A stretch of 64,000 nucleotides of DNA from an uncultured Alphaproteobacteria bacterium (GCA_944391485.1 CALXTQ010000006.1:62001-126000), one strand, 5' to 3'; positions 53,618 through 63,505 are shown, counted from the first letter of the stretch. Numbers and translations: made by a program. The notes: generated from the letters alone by a model not told the origin.

Positions 53618-54097
53618 ATGACAAGAGCATATCAGGATTACATGAAATTTCAGCTGGAATTGGGCAAGGAGCTCAAGCTGGCGCGCCTTGAAAAAGGCCT
53701 CCAATGCTCGGAGGTGGCGCGTCTGGCCGGCGGCATGAGCACGACGTTTATCAAAAAAGCGGAAAGAGGCTCAATCAGGATGTTTTTTACGGTTATCCGC
53801 CTTATTGTTTTTTACAACAAAAGAGCTGTTATTTACCTGAGGGACAGACGGCCCGGGGACGATGTGCCGCTGATAGTTAAGGGCAAGCCGGGGAGCGCCG
53901 CGTCGGAACCGGTCGGGGAATCGGCGTGTTATGATTTTGAGGAAGCGGACCGCGAGGAGGAAAGTTATGAACTTGCGGAGGAGGAACGCAAGGCGACAGC
54001 CTGCGATCCGGCCGTCAGCGGGCAAAAAAGTTCTGCCTCTGCGGCGACAGCCTGCGCCCCGGCCGTCAGCGGGCAAAAGGGACAACCCTCCGCCTGA
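53618..54097 (+). CDS. XRE-like helix-turn-helix protein with repeat tail
   Basis: 159 aa. Residues 10-75 follow the XRE/Cro pattern (LGKELKLARLEKGLQCSEVA, then FIKKAERG and an Ile/Leu/Phe-rich third part), so it probably binds DNA. The tail is acidic and ends in two 17-residue repeats (ATACDPAVSGQKSSASA and its variant). AAAGGAG lies ten bases before the ATG; a TTG three codons upstream is too close. It follows the structured RNA and its terminator directly. The 3' end runs into a tandem array of about 85-bp units, so the tail may vary in length. Confidence 0.7.
   Translation: MTRAYQDYMKFQLELGKELKLARLEKGLQCSEVARLAGGMSTTFIKKAERGSIRMFFTVIRLIVFYNKRAVIYLRDRRPGDDVPLIVKGKPGSAASEPVGESACYDFEEADREEESYELAEEERKATACDPAVSGQKSSASAATACAPAVSGQKGQPSA
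53993..54094 (+). repeat. Two 51-bp repeats within the regulator 3' end
   Basis: Copies at 53993 and 54044 begin GCGACAGCCTGCG and contain CCGGCCGTCAGCGGGCAAAA; the period is a multiple of three, so it encodes a 17-residue repeat. Confidence 0.85.
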
Positions 54098-54340
54098 AAA
54101 AATAAGCCCCCGAAAATCGGGAGCTTTGCCCCGAATAAAGTTCGGAGTTCTGTCGTGGGCAAAAGGGACAACCTGCCGCCTGAGAAACAAGCCCCGAAAA
54201 ACTGGGGGCCGCTCCCCGAATAAAGTTCGGAGTTCTGTCGTGGCAAAAGGGACGAACCTCCGCCCGAAAAAACAAGCCCCGAAAACCGGGGGCTTTGCGC
54301 TGAATAAATCCCGGGGTTCTGCTGCTGGCGAACCTCCTCT
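54071..54340 (+). repeat. Tandem repeat array, about 85 bp, three copies and a partial fourth
   Basis: Copies begin near 54071, 54157 and 54241 (GGCAAAAGGGAC or a close variant). Each copy holds two hairpins, a GCCCC(C)GA/TCGGGG(C) stem and, in the first two, CCGAA/TTCGG, plus a GTTCGGAGTTCTGTCGTGG segment. The stop codon of the regulator lies in the first copy. Copies differ by scattered changes. The array resembles repeated terminator-like elements rather than a gene, and nothing resembles CRISPR spacing. Confidence 0.85.
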
Positions 54341-54462
54341 CCGTTTGTTTTTGGAAGGGGGAAAAGCCGTGGTTTTGTAATTCTTTGTTGTTTTATTTTA
54401 CTGGCATTTTTGAATTATTGATTCTAATATCATTTCAGTTTCACTTTAAGGAGAATGAGTTA

Positions 54463-55821
54463 ATGCATTTGAAATTTCCAGAAAAGGTTGAAAACGGATT
54501 GCGTTATCTTAAATTAAAGATGCTTCCGAAAACCTTGTTTTTCAGAACGATGCTGCTGATATTTATTCCGTTGATCGTCGTGCAGGTGGTGTCGATAGTC
54601 GCCTTTTTTGACGGCAGCTGGGGACGGGTGGGAAAACGCCTGTCGTCAAACCTGACGTCGGATATGGCCTTTGTGATGCAGCTGGTGGAAAAATCGCCGG
54701 ATAAACTTCCGGAAATTCAGGAGCTTACCCGCTCTATTTTTGATATTCAGCTGAAATATTACGACAATGACGAAAAGCATAACGTGCTGAACAAAACCAG
54801 CCGTAACAGCAAACTGGTTACGGGTTTTCTGGAAGATTCGCTGCGCCGCGAGTTTCCCGATGCGATCAGCAGCATTTATATGGGAAAAGGCGATTATGAT
54901 CTGGTTGTCTTTGTCGATACGGCAAAGGGGCTGTTTGAGTTTTCGACGTCGGCCAAAAATATTTTCAGCACGTCCATTTTCGGGTTTGTCGCGTGGATGA
55001 TCGGCACGTCTCTGCTGCTGTTTGTGGTCGCGGCCCTGTTTCTGCGGATACAGGTGCGTTCTATCGCCCAGCTGGCGCAGGTGGCGGAAGATTTCGGCAA
55101 GGGCATCGACAACAAGGATTTCAAGCCCTACGGTTCTGTGGAAGTCCGCCGCGCCGGTTTTGCCTTTATGAAAATGAAGGAGCGCATCCAGAGGCAGATC
55201 AGCGAAAGAACGCAAATGCTGGCCGGCGTTTCGCATGACCTGCGCACACCGCTGACCCGTATGAAACTGCAGACGTCCATGCTGAAAGACAGTCAGGATA
55301 AACAGGATTTTCTGCAGGATATTGACGAGATGGAAAAAATGCTCGACGGGTATTTGTCGTTTGTCAGCGGCGAGGGCGGCGAAAAGTCGACTTTCGTCGA
55401 TATGAACGAGCTGATTTTGAGCATTATTAACAAGTTTCGCAATACCAAGGCGCTTATCCGTTATTCTACCAATGATCAGGTAAGCGCAATTCAGGGACGC
55501 GAACAGGCTTTGAAACGCGCTCTGACAAATATCATTTCCAACGCTTTTGACTATGGCAAAACAGTCAGTGTCAGCCTTGAAAGCAACAACCGGAAGCTGG
55601 AAGTGGTCGTCGATGATGACGGGCCGGGTATTCCGGAAGACAAGCGGGAAGAGGTCTTTAAAGCCTTTTACCGTCTTGAGGGATCGCGCAATAAGGAAAC
55701 GGGCGGGGTCGGGCTCGGACTCTCTATTGCCAAAGATATTATAACTTCCCACGGAGGCACGATCGAACTCCTGGACAGTCCGTTAGGAGGCTTGAGGGTA
55801 CTCATTTCTATTCCCTTATAA
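54463..55821 (+). CDS. Sensor histidine kinase, EnvZ-like
   Basis: 452 aa. Two spans (about residues 22-42 and 170-193) frame a periplasmic sensor part of about 125 residues; a HAMP-type linker follows. The HisKA domain has GVSHDLRTPLTRMKLQ with His258, and the ATPase has NIISNAFDYG, VDDDGPGIPEDKREEVFKAFYR and GGVGLGLSIAKDII. It should phosphorylate an OmpR-type regulator, but none lies next to it here, so the partner is elsewhere. The ATG giving MHLKFPEK has AAGGAG upstream. A strong terminator follows. Confidence 0.92.
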   Translation: MHLKFPEKVENGLRYLKLKMLPKTLFFRTMLLIFIPLIVVQVVSIVAFFDGSWGRVGKRLSSNLTSDMAFVMQLVEKSPDKLPEIQELTRSIFDIQLKYYDNDEKHNVLNKTSRNSKLVTGFLEDSLRREFPDAISSIYMGKGDYDLVVFVDTAKGLFEFSTSAKNIFSTSIFGFVAWMIGTSLLLFVVAALFLRIQVRSIAQLAQVAEDFGKGIDNKDFKPYGSVEVRRAGFAFMKMKERIQRQISERTQMLAGVSHDLRTPLTRMKLQTSMLKDSQDKQDFLQDIDEMEKMLDGYLSFVSGEGGEKSTFVDMNELILSIINKFRNTKALIRYSTNDQVSAIQGREQALKRALTNIISNAFDYGKTVSVSLESNNRKLEVVVDDDGPGIPEDKREEVFKAFYRLEGSRNKETGGVGLGLSIAKDIITSHGGTIELLDSPLGGLRVLISIPL

Positions 55822-55930
55822 CAGCCACATCAGGCGTTATACTTTCAACAAAGTTTATATCAGCCCCAGCAGCCTGCCGGCAAACGACTGATTAAACGAA
55901 AGGCCTGAACGGTGATAAGTATTATGTCGT

Positions 55931-55966
55931 AAGCCCCGGTTAAAATAAGACCGGGGCTTTTTTTGT
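55931..55966 (+). terminator. Intrinsic terminator
   Basis: AAGCCCCGGT and ACCGGGGCTT flank a nine-base loop and a T run, 110 bp after the kinase stop. Confidence 0.9.
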
Positions 55967-56030
55967 TAAAAGCATTTTAATATATATTATGTTAAAGTTG
56001 CGGCAATACTAATCTATCAGGTGAGGAAAA

Positions 56031-58913
56031 ATGGCTGAAAATATCGTTAATCCGCAGGAAAACGCTAATCCTGAAAATGCTGTTACGGAAGAAGACGTTG
56101 TTGCCGGGGCGGAAGAGTACGAATACGAGTATATTGAAATCCCCGAGGGCGAGGAACTTCCCGAAGACGCGGAATATGAGTATATTGAAGTTCCGGCCGA
56201 TGAGCCGCTGCCGGATTTTTCCGCGGCGGAAAAAGTCTCCGAACCTGTTGTGGTAGAAGAAAAAACGGCGGAGAGTGCTGCCGTGGAACCTGCCGCGGCT
56301 GTTTCTGAACCTGTTGCAGCAGAAGAAAAGCCTGCGGAAAACGTTGCCGCGGAACCTGTTGCGGCGGTTTCCTTTTCTGTAGAACCGGAAGAAGTCCCTG
56401 TAACTCCGGCAGCTCCGTCTGCGGAGCCGGAGAGCCCGACAATATCAGCCGTTCCGCCGGAAGAACCGGTAAATCCGGCCGCGTCAGTTATGTCGGCAGC
56501 AGAACCGGAAAGTCCGGTCGCGGCTATTTCCGAACCTGTTGTGGCAGAAGAAAAGCCTGCGGAAAGCGCTGCCGCGTCAGACATACCTGTTTTGTCGGAA
56601 GAGAATACGGTCTTGGAATCGGAAAAAACAGAGCCTCTTTCGCCCGCGGAAGCAATGACAGAACCGGAAAAACAGCCAGCAGAAGAATATCTTGCCCGGT
56701 CGGCGGTATCCGAACCGGAAAGAGCGGTGTCGGCAGCATTTGTTCCGGCAGCGGAAACTTTGTCGGAAGCCAAAAATCCTTTTCCTGAATCGGAACCGGC
56801 GCCAGAAGAGATTAAAAAAGAGGAAACCGCGGCGGATATTGCTTATGATGCCGGTGCGGAAGTTCCAAATCCGGACGATATTCTTGATAATATTGAAGAA
56901 ATTGATCCGGCCAGAATACTAAATGATGAAGGGGTTGAGGAAATCAATCCGGATGAGATATTAAAAGAAGAAAGCGTCGCGGAAATAAAACCGGACGAAA
57001 TCCTGAAAAACGAAGGTATTGAGGAAATCAATTCGGCGGAGCTGCTTGGCGATATTCCGTCAGAATCTGACGCCTCTGTTCCGCCGTCTGGCGCCGGAGA
57101 AATTGAGGAGGTTTCTCTGGAAGATATTCTGCAGGACGACGCAAAAATCGAGACTGTTGAAGAAATATCTCTGGATGATTTGATTGGTACGCCGCAGAAA
57201 CCGGATCTCGGCGAGGTTGTCGCGGAGGTTGCAGAGGAAGTACCTGCTGAAGCTGCTACAGAGATTGTAGAAGAGGCGCCGGCTGAGGCTGTATCAGAAG
57301 TTGTCGAAGAAGTAACAGCAATGGAAATCAGCGAACCGGAAGCGGCCGCAGAAACAGTGCCGCAAGCCGAAGCGCCGGTTGAAACGGCTGCAGAGGTTGT
57401 TGAAGAAGAACCGGTTGAAACCGTTGCGGAGACTGTCGAAGAAGTACCTGCCGGAGCCGCTACGGAGATTGTAGAAGAGGCGCCGGCTGAGGCCATGTCA
57501 GAAGTTGTCGAAGAAGTAACAGCAATGGAAATCAGCGAGCCGGAAGCAACCGAAGAAACAGTGCCGCAAGCCGCCGCGCCGGTTGAGACAGCTGTAGAGG
57601 TTGTTGAAGAAGAACCGGTTAAAGCTGTTGCGGAGGTTGTCGAGGAGGCGCCGGCAGCGGAAATCAGCGAACCGGAAGCAGCCGCAGAAACAGTGCCGCA
57701 AATCGAAACGCTGGTTGAAACAGCCGCAGAGGTTGTTGAAGAAAAACCGGTTGAAGCTGCTACGGAGATTGTTGAAGAGGCGTCGGCTGAGGCCGTATCA
57801 GAAGTTGTCGAAGAAGTAACAGCAGTGGAAATCAGTGAGCCTGAAACGGTCGAGGAAGCGGTGTCGCAAGCCGAAGCGCCGGTTGAAACGGCCGCAGAGG
57901 TTGTTGAAGAAGAACCGGTTAAAGCTGTTGCGGAGGTTGTCGAGGAGGCGTCGGTTGAAGCCGCTGCGGAGATTGTTGAAGAAGAAGCTGTGGTTAGCGA
58001 AAAAGATTATGCCGAACCCGAACTCCCCGCATTGTCTTATTATGAGCTGCATGACGGCGAGTTGGAGGCTTTGTCTGCGGAGGCTTTCCATTTTTCCCGG
58101 AAGTCCGGCGTTGCGTTTTATCGTTCCGAGGATAATAACGGCATTGTGCTGCTGGATGATATTCCGGCAGTTTCTGACGGCTGGCGTTTGGTCCTGATCC
58201 GGCAGTCGGTTATTCCGGTTCCTGCCGGCGAGGAACGCGTATCATATCCTCTGCCAAAAAATACTTACCGTGTTTCCAAGGTTGTCAAAGACGGAGTTGT
58301 CCGGCTGGACACTTATAATCAGGAGGATTTTGTCTTTGTTCATCCGCAGGAGTTCAGCGAAATCAAAGGACATTTTATATACGGAGAGGCCGGAAAGGAT
58401 ACGGGACTCGTTATAACCGATTTTACGAATATTGATTTATCGGGACGGCAGGGAACAATTGCCGAATTTGATACGCCGGCTTCGGGAATGTTGATCGGCG
58501 GGAATGCGATGCTTTATTTTGCCGGAATTCAGAAAATTGTTCTGCCGGTGTCCGGGCAGTCCGCAGAGAGTTCCGAAAAAGCCGGCATGAGAGCGATTAA
58601 ATGGTTCAGCGGCAGCAGCGGCGATCAGTTTTTTGAGGTTACTGCTTCCACATCGTCAGGCGAGATTGTCGGAACCGAGGAAAAAAAGGCTATTCATGTG
58701 GCTACCGGAATATCGTCATACGGCTGGAACGTAACTTTTAACAATGGAATTAATATGAGTCTGAAAGATCTGCAGGAGTATCAGGGAAAACACGGGAGTA
58801 TGCCGGACAGCTCCGGAACCCTGCGGCACGGGGAAACGGTTCTGACTTTTGGCAATATTGAGCGGATTGTGGCTTATCAGGCGCCGCAGTATTTTGCCTA
58901 CGGCCGTCCCTGA
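56031..58913 (+). CDS. Giant acidic repeat protein, 960 aa
   Basis: No signal peptide, so probably cytoplasmic. Residues 1-60 carry the paired EYEYIE(I/V)P segments. About 60-290 is Ala/Glu/Pro/Val-rich. At about 290-345 four 14-residue repeats occur, of the type EEINPDEILKEESV. About 395-665 has roughly four copies of a 65-70-residue unit built from EIVEEAPAEA, SEVVEEVTAMEISEPE and AEVVEEEPV. The last 290 residues form an ordinary globular region (for example GWRLVLIRQSVIPVPAGEE and FVHPQEFSEIKGHFIYG). I recognise no family for that part. The repeated DNA is a likely site of copy-number change. A start ribosome site AGGTGAGG is present. Confidence 0.75.
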   Translation: MAENIVNPQENANPENAVTEEDVVAGAEEYEYEYIEIPEGEELPEDAEYEYIEVPADEPLPDFSAAEKVSEPVVVEEKTAESAAVEPAAAVSEPVAAEEKPAENVAAEPVAAVSFSVEPEEVPVTPAAPSAEPESPTISAVPPEEPVNPAASVMSAAEPESPVAAISEPVVAEEKPAESAAASDIPVLSEENTVLESEKTEPLSPAEAMTEPEKQPAEEYLARSAVSEPERAVSAAFVPAAETLSEAKNPFPESEPAPEEIKKEETAADIAYDAGAEVPNPDDILDNIEEIDPARILNDEGVEEINPDEILKEESVAEIKPDEILKNEGIEEINSAELLGDIPSESDASVPPSGAGEIEEVSLEDILQDDAKIETVEEISLDDLIGTPQKPDLGEVVAEVAEEVPAEAATEIVEEAPAEAVSEVVEEVTAMEISEPEAAAETVPQAEAPVETAAEVVEEEPVETVAETVEEVPAGAATEIVEEAPAEAMSEVVEEVTAMEISEPEATEETVPQAAAPVETAVEVVEEEPVKAVAEVVEEAPAAEISEPEAAAETVPQIETLVETAAEVVEEKPVEAATEIVEEASAEAVSEVVEEVTAVEISEPETVEEAVSQAEAPVETAAEVVEEEPVKAVAEVVEEASVEAAAEIVEEEAVVSEKDYAEPELPALSYYELHDGELEALSAEAFHFSRKSGVAFYRSEDNNGIVLLDDIPAVSDGWRLVLIRQSVIPVPAGEERVSYPLPKNTYRVSKVVKDGVVRLDTYNQEDFVFVHPQEFSEIKGHFIYGEAGKDTGLVITDFTNIDLSGRQGTIAEFDTPASGMLIGGNAMLYFAGIQKIVLPVSGQSAESSEKAGMRAIKWFSGSSGDQFFEVTASTSSGEIVGTEEKKAIHVATGISSYGWNVTFNNGINMSLKDLQEYQGKHGSMPDSSGTLRHGETVLTFGNIERIVAYQAPQYFAYGRP
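57235..58000 (+). repeat. In-frame tandem repeats within the acidic protein gene
   Basis: The unit is about 200 bp, each beginning near GCTACAGAGATTGTAGAAG or a variant and containing GTTGTCGAAGAAGTAACAGC and GAAATCAGCGA. Four full or partial copies differ by substitutions and one shortened copy, consistent with unequal exchange in frame. Confidence 0.8.
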
Positions 58914-58921
58914 TTTATTAT

Positions 58922-59068
58922 GGTCTCCTTATCCGGGAGACCTCATTTGGACAGCGTAAAAACGGTTTTTCAGGAACAGAAAAACGGCTGTTTCTTTTGA
59001 GAGAAGAACTGTTTTTCCGGATGAATTCGTTTTTTTAGGGCCTCTGTCAATGACAAAGGCCCTTTTTT
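58922..59068 (+). terminator. Hairpin and intrinsic terminator after the acidic protein gene
   Basis: GGTCTCC/GGGAGACC around TTATCC at 58922-58942, then AGGGCCT/AGGCCCT (59037-59063) around an inner TGTCA/TGACA stem and a T run. The second is a classical rightward terminator. Confidence 0.8.
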
Positions 59069-59081
59069 AGAAAAATGAAGT

Positions 59082-59933
59082 TTATTTGTTGATCGGGAAA
59101 ACCTGCACGCCACCGCTGTTGACCGGTTCGGACGGCGCTACCGGAGCATTTTCGTACAAAATCTGCCGGCCGTCGTTGATGGCCTGCGTGTTGCGCGGAT
59201 TGGTCAGTTCAGGGCTGAGCGGGTAGGCGTCTTTGGGCAGGCGAATCAGCATATATCCCGTGCCGCCGCCGAAAGCAGGTCCTGACAAACCGACGGAATA
59301 AAAGCCGCCGATATAACCATAATCGAGGTCGATATAATCAATAACAAACAGGGTTTTTATCATTGTCTGACCGATGGAGGTCATCCGGCACATATAACCG
59401 CCGTCCTCCATGACAATGTTGCTGGTGTCTTTTACATATAACAGCGTTTTGGCCGGCTTGCAGTCCGGAGACTGGCCGTTGTAAGTAACGTTGTAATTCA
59501 GAACCAGATTGAGAGAGGTGTTGCCTTTGGCGACCGAAACATTGGTAATTTTAACAGAATCGACGTACATGTAAGCGGGCGTGATGCCAACGCGTATCGG
59601 CAGAGATATGTAGTTTTCGATGCAGGCGTGCGTTCCCGCGTCCGCCGCGCAGATAAGGGCATTTTGCCGGTTGTTGTTGTCCAGCAGGTGCAGAAGGCTG
59701 TTGTAAATATATTCCCGCGACATGGAAAGCTTGGCGGGAGCGCATTGTTTGGTCCGGCAGACAACAACGGAATTGGGCATCCGCAGAGGCGCGGGTTCCT
59801 GTATTTCCGCTTTCTGAAAAGGATGATTCAGAACATCCTGAAGGCTGCGGTTCCAGATGTCGCAGCTGCTTGCGCCCGTTACGGCCAGGCCCAAAAACAA
59901 TATTTTCCCGATAAGTTTTCGCACGGTTTCCAA
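59082..59933 (-). CDS. Unknown exported protein, probable lipoprotein, 283 aa
   Basis: A hydrophobic signal ends GASSC, a weak lipobox (Cys24). The mature part has six further cysteines that could form disulphides (VCRTKQCAP, ICAADAGTHACIE and others), a beta-rich centre with Asn/Thr/Val strands, and GGFYSVGLSGPAFGGGTGYMLIRLP. It is probably periplasmic or outer-membrane attached. No family known to me. Monocistronic, upstream of the carbonic anhydrase on the same strand with a 102-bp gap. Confidence 0.7.
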   Translation of the reverse strand: METVRKLIGKILFLGLAVTGASSCDIWNRSLQDVLNHPFQKAEIQEPAPLRMPNSVVVCRTKQCAPAKLSMSREYIYNSLLHLLDNNNRQNALICAADAGTHACIENYISLPIRVGITPAYMYVDSVKITNVSVAKGNTSLNLVLNYNVTYNGQSPDCKPAKTLLYVKDTSNIVMEDGGYMCRMTSIGQTMIKTLFVIDYIDLDYGYIGGFYSVGLSGPAFGGGTGYMLIRLPKDAYPLSPELTNPRNTQAINDGRQILYENAPVAPSEPVNSGGVQVFPINK

Positions 59934-60035
59934 ATCCTTATGACTGCTAGTAATTTGACATATTCAGCTTATCATAAGACAAAGATTATAAAACAACAAA
60001 GATTTCTTGTTACTAATCCACAGCGCCGAAGGGCT

Positions 60036-60662
60036 TTAAGCGGATTTTTCCGCCGGAACGGGAATCGTGCCGATGGTTTCTATTCTGCCGCTTTCCAGAC
60101 AAAAATGCCAGCCGTGCAGCCGCAGTCTGCCGGCATTGACGCGTTCTCGGACAAAAGGGAATTTTTCCAGATTACGGAGAGAGGCCAGAATTGCTTCTTT
60201 TTCGCAGTAATCGCAGCATTCGCGAAAACCCAGCCCGGCGCTGACGGCTTTTTCTTTGACTTCCTGCAGCGTATAGAGCCAGTTGTCAATGAAAGTATGG
60301 TTATTTTCCCTGTCTTCAACCAGAGTTTTGATACCGCCGCAATGGCTGTGGCCGATGATGATGATATCTTCTACCTCAAGCCCTTTTACCGCGTATTCTA
60401 TGGCGGCGGTGGTGCCGTGGCAGTTGATTTTGTCTTCTTCAAAACGGGGAACAATGTTGGCGACGTTGCGGATGACAAAAAGCTCGCCGGGCTCAGCGTT
60501 GAGGATGATGGACGGGTCGACGCGGGAATCGCTGCAGCAGATTACCAGAACCTTGGGCGACTGCCCTTCGGCAACCAGTTTCCGGTATAGTTCCGGCCGG
60601 GATACAAAGTATTCTTCGTAAAAGGCGCTGTGTCCCCGGAGAAGTTTTTTTATTTCGGTCAT
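60036..60662 (-). CDS. Carbonic anhydrase, beta class
   Basis: 208 aa, normal length. Zinc ligands are Cys43 and Asp45 in CSDSR and His105 and Cys108 in GHSHCGG; the Asp-Arg dyad of CSDSRVDP is intact. It interconverts CO2 and bicarbonate in the cytoplasm, supplying bicarbonate for carboxylases. It is divergent from the nuclease gene. Gene name can or cynT depends on usage, so I give none. Confidence 0.95.
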   Translation of the reverse strand: MTEIKKLLRGHSAFYEEYFVSRPELYRKLVAEGQSPKVLVICCSDSRVDPSIILNAEPGELFVIRNVANIVPRFEEDKINCHGTTAAIEYAVKGLEVEDIIIIGHSHCGGIKTLVEDRENNHTFIDNWLYTLQEVKEKAVSAGLGFRECCDYCEKEAILASLRNLEKFPFVRERVNAGRLRLHGWHFCLESGRIETIGTIPVPAEKSA

Positions 60663-60739
60663 CGCGTATTCTCCTGTTGAATTAAGTTTCGGAAAATTAT
60701 ATAGTCGAATCCGGGATTGTAAAGAATGCAGGAAAAATT

Positions 60740-61195
60740 ATGAAAAAGTTTCTGTGGACGGTTGTTTTCGCATTATGGGCGTTTCCCCTGCGCGCCGAGG
60801 TTTATGTGATCGACGGCGACAGCCTTAAAATCGATGAGGCAAGCATCCGGCTTGCGGGGATTGACGCGCCGGAATATTACCAGACCTGCAAGGACAAAAA
60901 CAATAAGCCTTACGATTGCGGCATTTCCGCCAAAAACGCTCTGGCGGAAATGGTCGGCGGCAGGCTTGTCCGCTGCGTGAAAATCAGCAAGGATATCTAC
61001 AACAGGGAACTGTGCGAATGTTTTGCGGACGGCGTCAGCCTGAATCTTAAAATGATCGAGACAGGATGGGCCGTGGCTTACCGAAGCGACAACAAGGCTT
61101 ATGCGGCGGCGGAGAAAGAAGCCAAAAAGAAAAAACTGGGCATCTGGCAGGGAAAATTCATGCGGCCGGAATTATACCGGATTTTGAATAAATGA
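60740..61195 (+). CDS. Secreted thermonuclease-like (SNase) protein
   Basis: 151 aa with a signal peptide ending LRA-EV. The SNase fold shows VYVIDGDSLKI, IRLAGIDAPE with catalytic-type Arg37, Asp42 and Glu45, then KDIYNRELCECFADGVSLN and AYAAAEKEAKKKKLGIWQG. These enzymes cut DNA and RNA in a calcium-dependent way. Four cysteines suggest disulphides in the periplasm. AGGA lies before the ATG. Confidence 0.85.
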   Translation: MKKFLWTVVFALWAFPLRAEVYVIDGDSLKIDEASIRLAGIDAPEYYQTCKDKNNKPYDCGISAKNALAEMVGGRLVRCVKISKDIYNRELCECFADGVSLNLKMIETGWAVAYRSDNKAYAAAEKEAKKKKLGIWQGKFMRPELYRILNK

Positions 61196-61236
61196 GGAAA
61201 AGTAGGGAAGAGGATAACTTTTTGCAGAGATTCTTA

Positions 61237-61264
61237 TTGACAGCTTAAAAAACTTATGTATATT
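61237..61264 (+). promoter_or_regulatory. Promoter of rplU-rpmA
   Basis: TTGACA, 16 bp, TATATT, about 48 bp before rplU. Confidence 0.7.
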
Positions 61265-61312
61265 GCAAACAACGATTTATGTATAAAATAATCAAAAATT
61301 AGGTGAATTGAA

Positions 61313-61615
61313 ATGTACGCAGTAATTAAAACAGGCGGAAAACAATACAAGGTTGCCTCTGGCGATGTTGTAAAATTGGAAAAAATCGCCGGTGAAGAAG
61401 GTAAGGAAGTAATTTTCAACGAAGTTCTGGCTTTGGACGAGACCATCGGGACTCCCCTGGTAAACGGCGCTTCTGTCAAAGCTACCGTTTTGAAGCAGGC
61501 TAAAGATGACAAGATCATTGTCTTCAAAAAGAAGAGAAGACAGAATTATCGCCGCAAAAACGGACACAGACAGAATATCACAATCGTTAAGATTACTGAT
61601 ATTATCGGTAAATAG
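61313..61615 (+). CDS. rplU: 50S ribosomal protein L21
   Basis: 100 aa, normal. [20 protein letters not shown] at the start and [16 protein letters not shown] near the end match L21. The 5' leader is AT-rich. rpmA follows after 21 bp. Confidence 0.96.
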   Translation: MYAVIKTGGKQYKVASGDVVKLEKIAGEEGKEVIFNEVLALDETIGTPLVNGASVKATVLKQAKDDKIIVFKKKRRQNYRRKNGHRQNITIVKITDIIGK

Positions 61616-61636
61616 TAAGTTTAGGAGAGAATAGTC

Positions 61637-61891
61637 ATGGCACATAAGAAGTCAGGTGGTAGTTCCAATAACGGACGTGATTCGGAAGGTCGTCGTTTAG
61701 GCGTTAAGAAATTCGGCGGCGAAGCCGTTATTCCCGGAAATATCATTATCCGTCAGCGCGGAACCAAGTACCATCCGGGCGAAAATGTCGGAATGGGCAG
61801 AGACCATACCATTTTCGCGCTTGTCGAAGGTAAAGTCGCTTTTGTTAAAAAAGCTAATGACAAAACTTTTGTTTCGGTTGTTACCGAGTAG
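61637..61891 (+). CDS. rpmA: 50S ribosomal protein L27
   Basis: 84 aa. [20 protein letters not shown], then [19 protein letters not shown] is characteristic; no N-terminal leader peptide of the firmicute type is present. AGGAGAG precedes the ATG. A terminator follows, with obg a separate unit behind it. Confidence 0.97.
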   Translation: MAHKKSGGSSNNGRDSEGRRLGVKKFGGEAVIPGNIIIRQRGTKYHPGENVGMGRDHTIFALVEGKVAFVKKANDKTFVSVVTE

Positions 61892-61912
61892 GTTTTGACA
61901 AAGACAAATCGG

Positions 61913-61945
61913 CGGAGGGGGTGTTTGCGCATCCCCTCCGTTTTT
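61913..61945 (+). terminator. Intrinsic terminator of rplU-rpmA
   Basis: CGGAGGGG pairs with CCCCTCCG around a 12-base loop and ends in TTTTT. Confidence 0.9.
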
Positions 61946-61979
61946 ATCTCTGCTTATCTGGAAAGACGTTGAAAAATGA

Positions 61980-63113
<1,134 letters not shown>

Positions 63114-63133
63114 TTTGAATAGGAGTTTGAGAA

Positions 63134-63499
63134 TTGGCAAAAGCTGCGGCAAAAAAAATTAATAATGAAGACAAAGTTCTGGAGATTATTACCAAAACGC
63201 TGGACGAGGGAAAGGCGGAGGATGTCGTCGTCATTGACTTGAAAGGGAAAACCTCCATAGCCAATCAGATGGTGGTTGCCAGCGGAACGTCCCAGCGGCA
63301 TGTCGCGTCTCTGGCGCAGAAAGTTCAGGAGAATTTGAAGGCGGAAGGATTTAAGTCCGTTGCGGAAGGAGAAGAAAAGGCTGACTGGGTTTTGATTGAC
63401 GCGTATGACGTCATTGTTCATATTTTTAAGCCTGAAGTGCGGGAATTTTACAATCTGGAAAAAATGTGGCAGTCTGTGGCCAATATTCGGGATAAATAA
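63134..63499 (+). CDS. rsfS: Ribosomal silencing factor RsfS
   Basis: 121 aa, TTG start with AGGAG eight bases upstream. DVVVIDLKGKTSIANQMVVASGTSQRH, ADWVLIDAYDVIVHIFKPEVREFYNLEKMW is the family core. RsfS binds L14 and blocks subunit joining when nutrients are low. It follows obgE by 20 bp. A palindromic terminator follows the stop. Confidence 0.95.
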   Translation: MAKAAAKKINNEDKVLEIITKTLDEGKAEDVVVIDLKGKTSIANQMVVASGTSQRHVASLAQKVQENLKAEGFKSVAEGEEKADWVLIDAYDVIVHIFKPEVREFYNLEKMWQSVANIRDK

Positions 63500-63505
63500 G
63501 ACGAG

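Noticed and set aside
53407-54097. Type III toxin-antitoxin locus (RNA antitoxin, terminator, toxin)
   Set aside because: The gene order fits, but the RNA is not built of short tandem repeats and the protein looks like a helix-turn-helix regulator, not a ToxN-type ribonuclease. It is kept only as an analogy.
54071-54340. CRISPR array
   Set aside because: Units are contiguous, similar over their whole 85 bp and have no unique spacers; no cas genes are present.
50041-54340. Complete prophage or integrative element
   Set aside because: No integrase, capsid, terminase, lysis or attachment-site pair was found; only a fibre cassette and a regulator support a phage link.
53931-54380. 149-codon frame through the hairpin repeats
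   Set aside because: It overlaps the regulator gene in another frame, is a product of stop-poor GC-rich repeats, and has no start signal.
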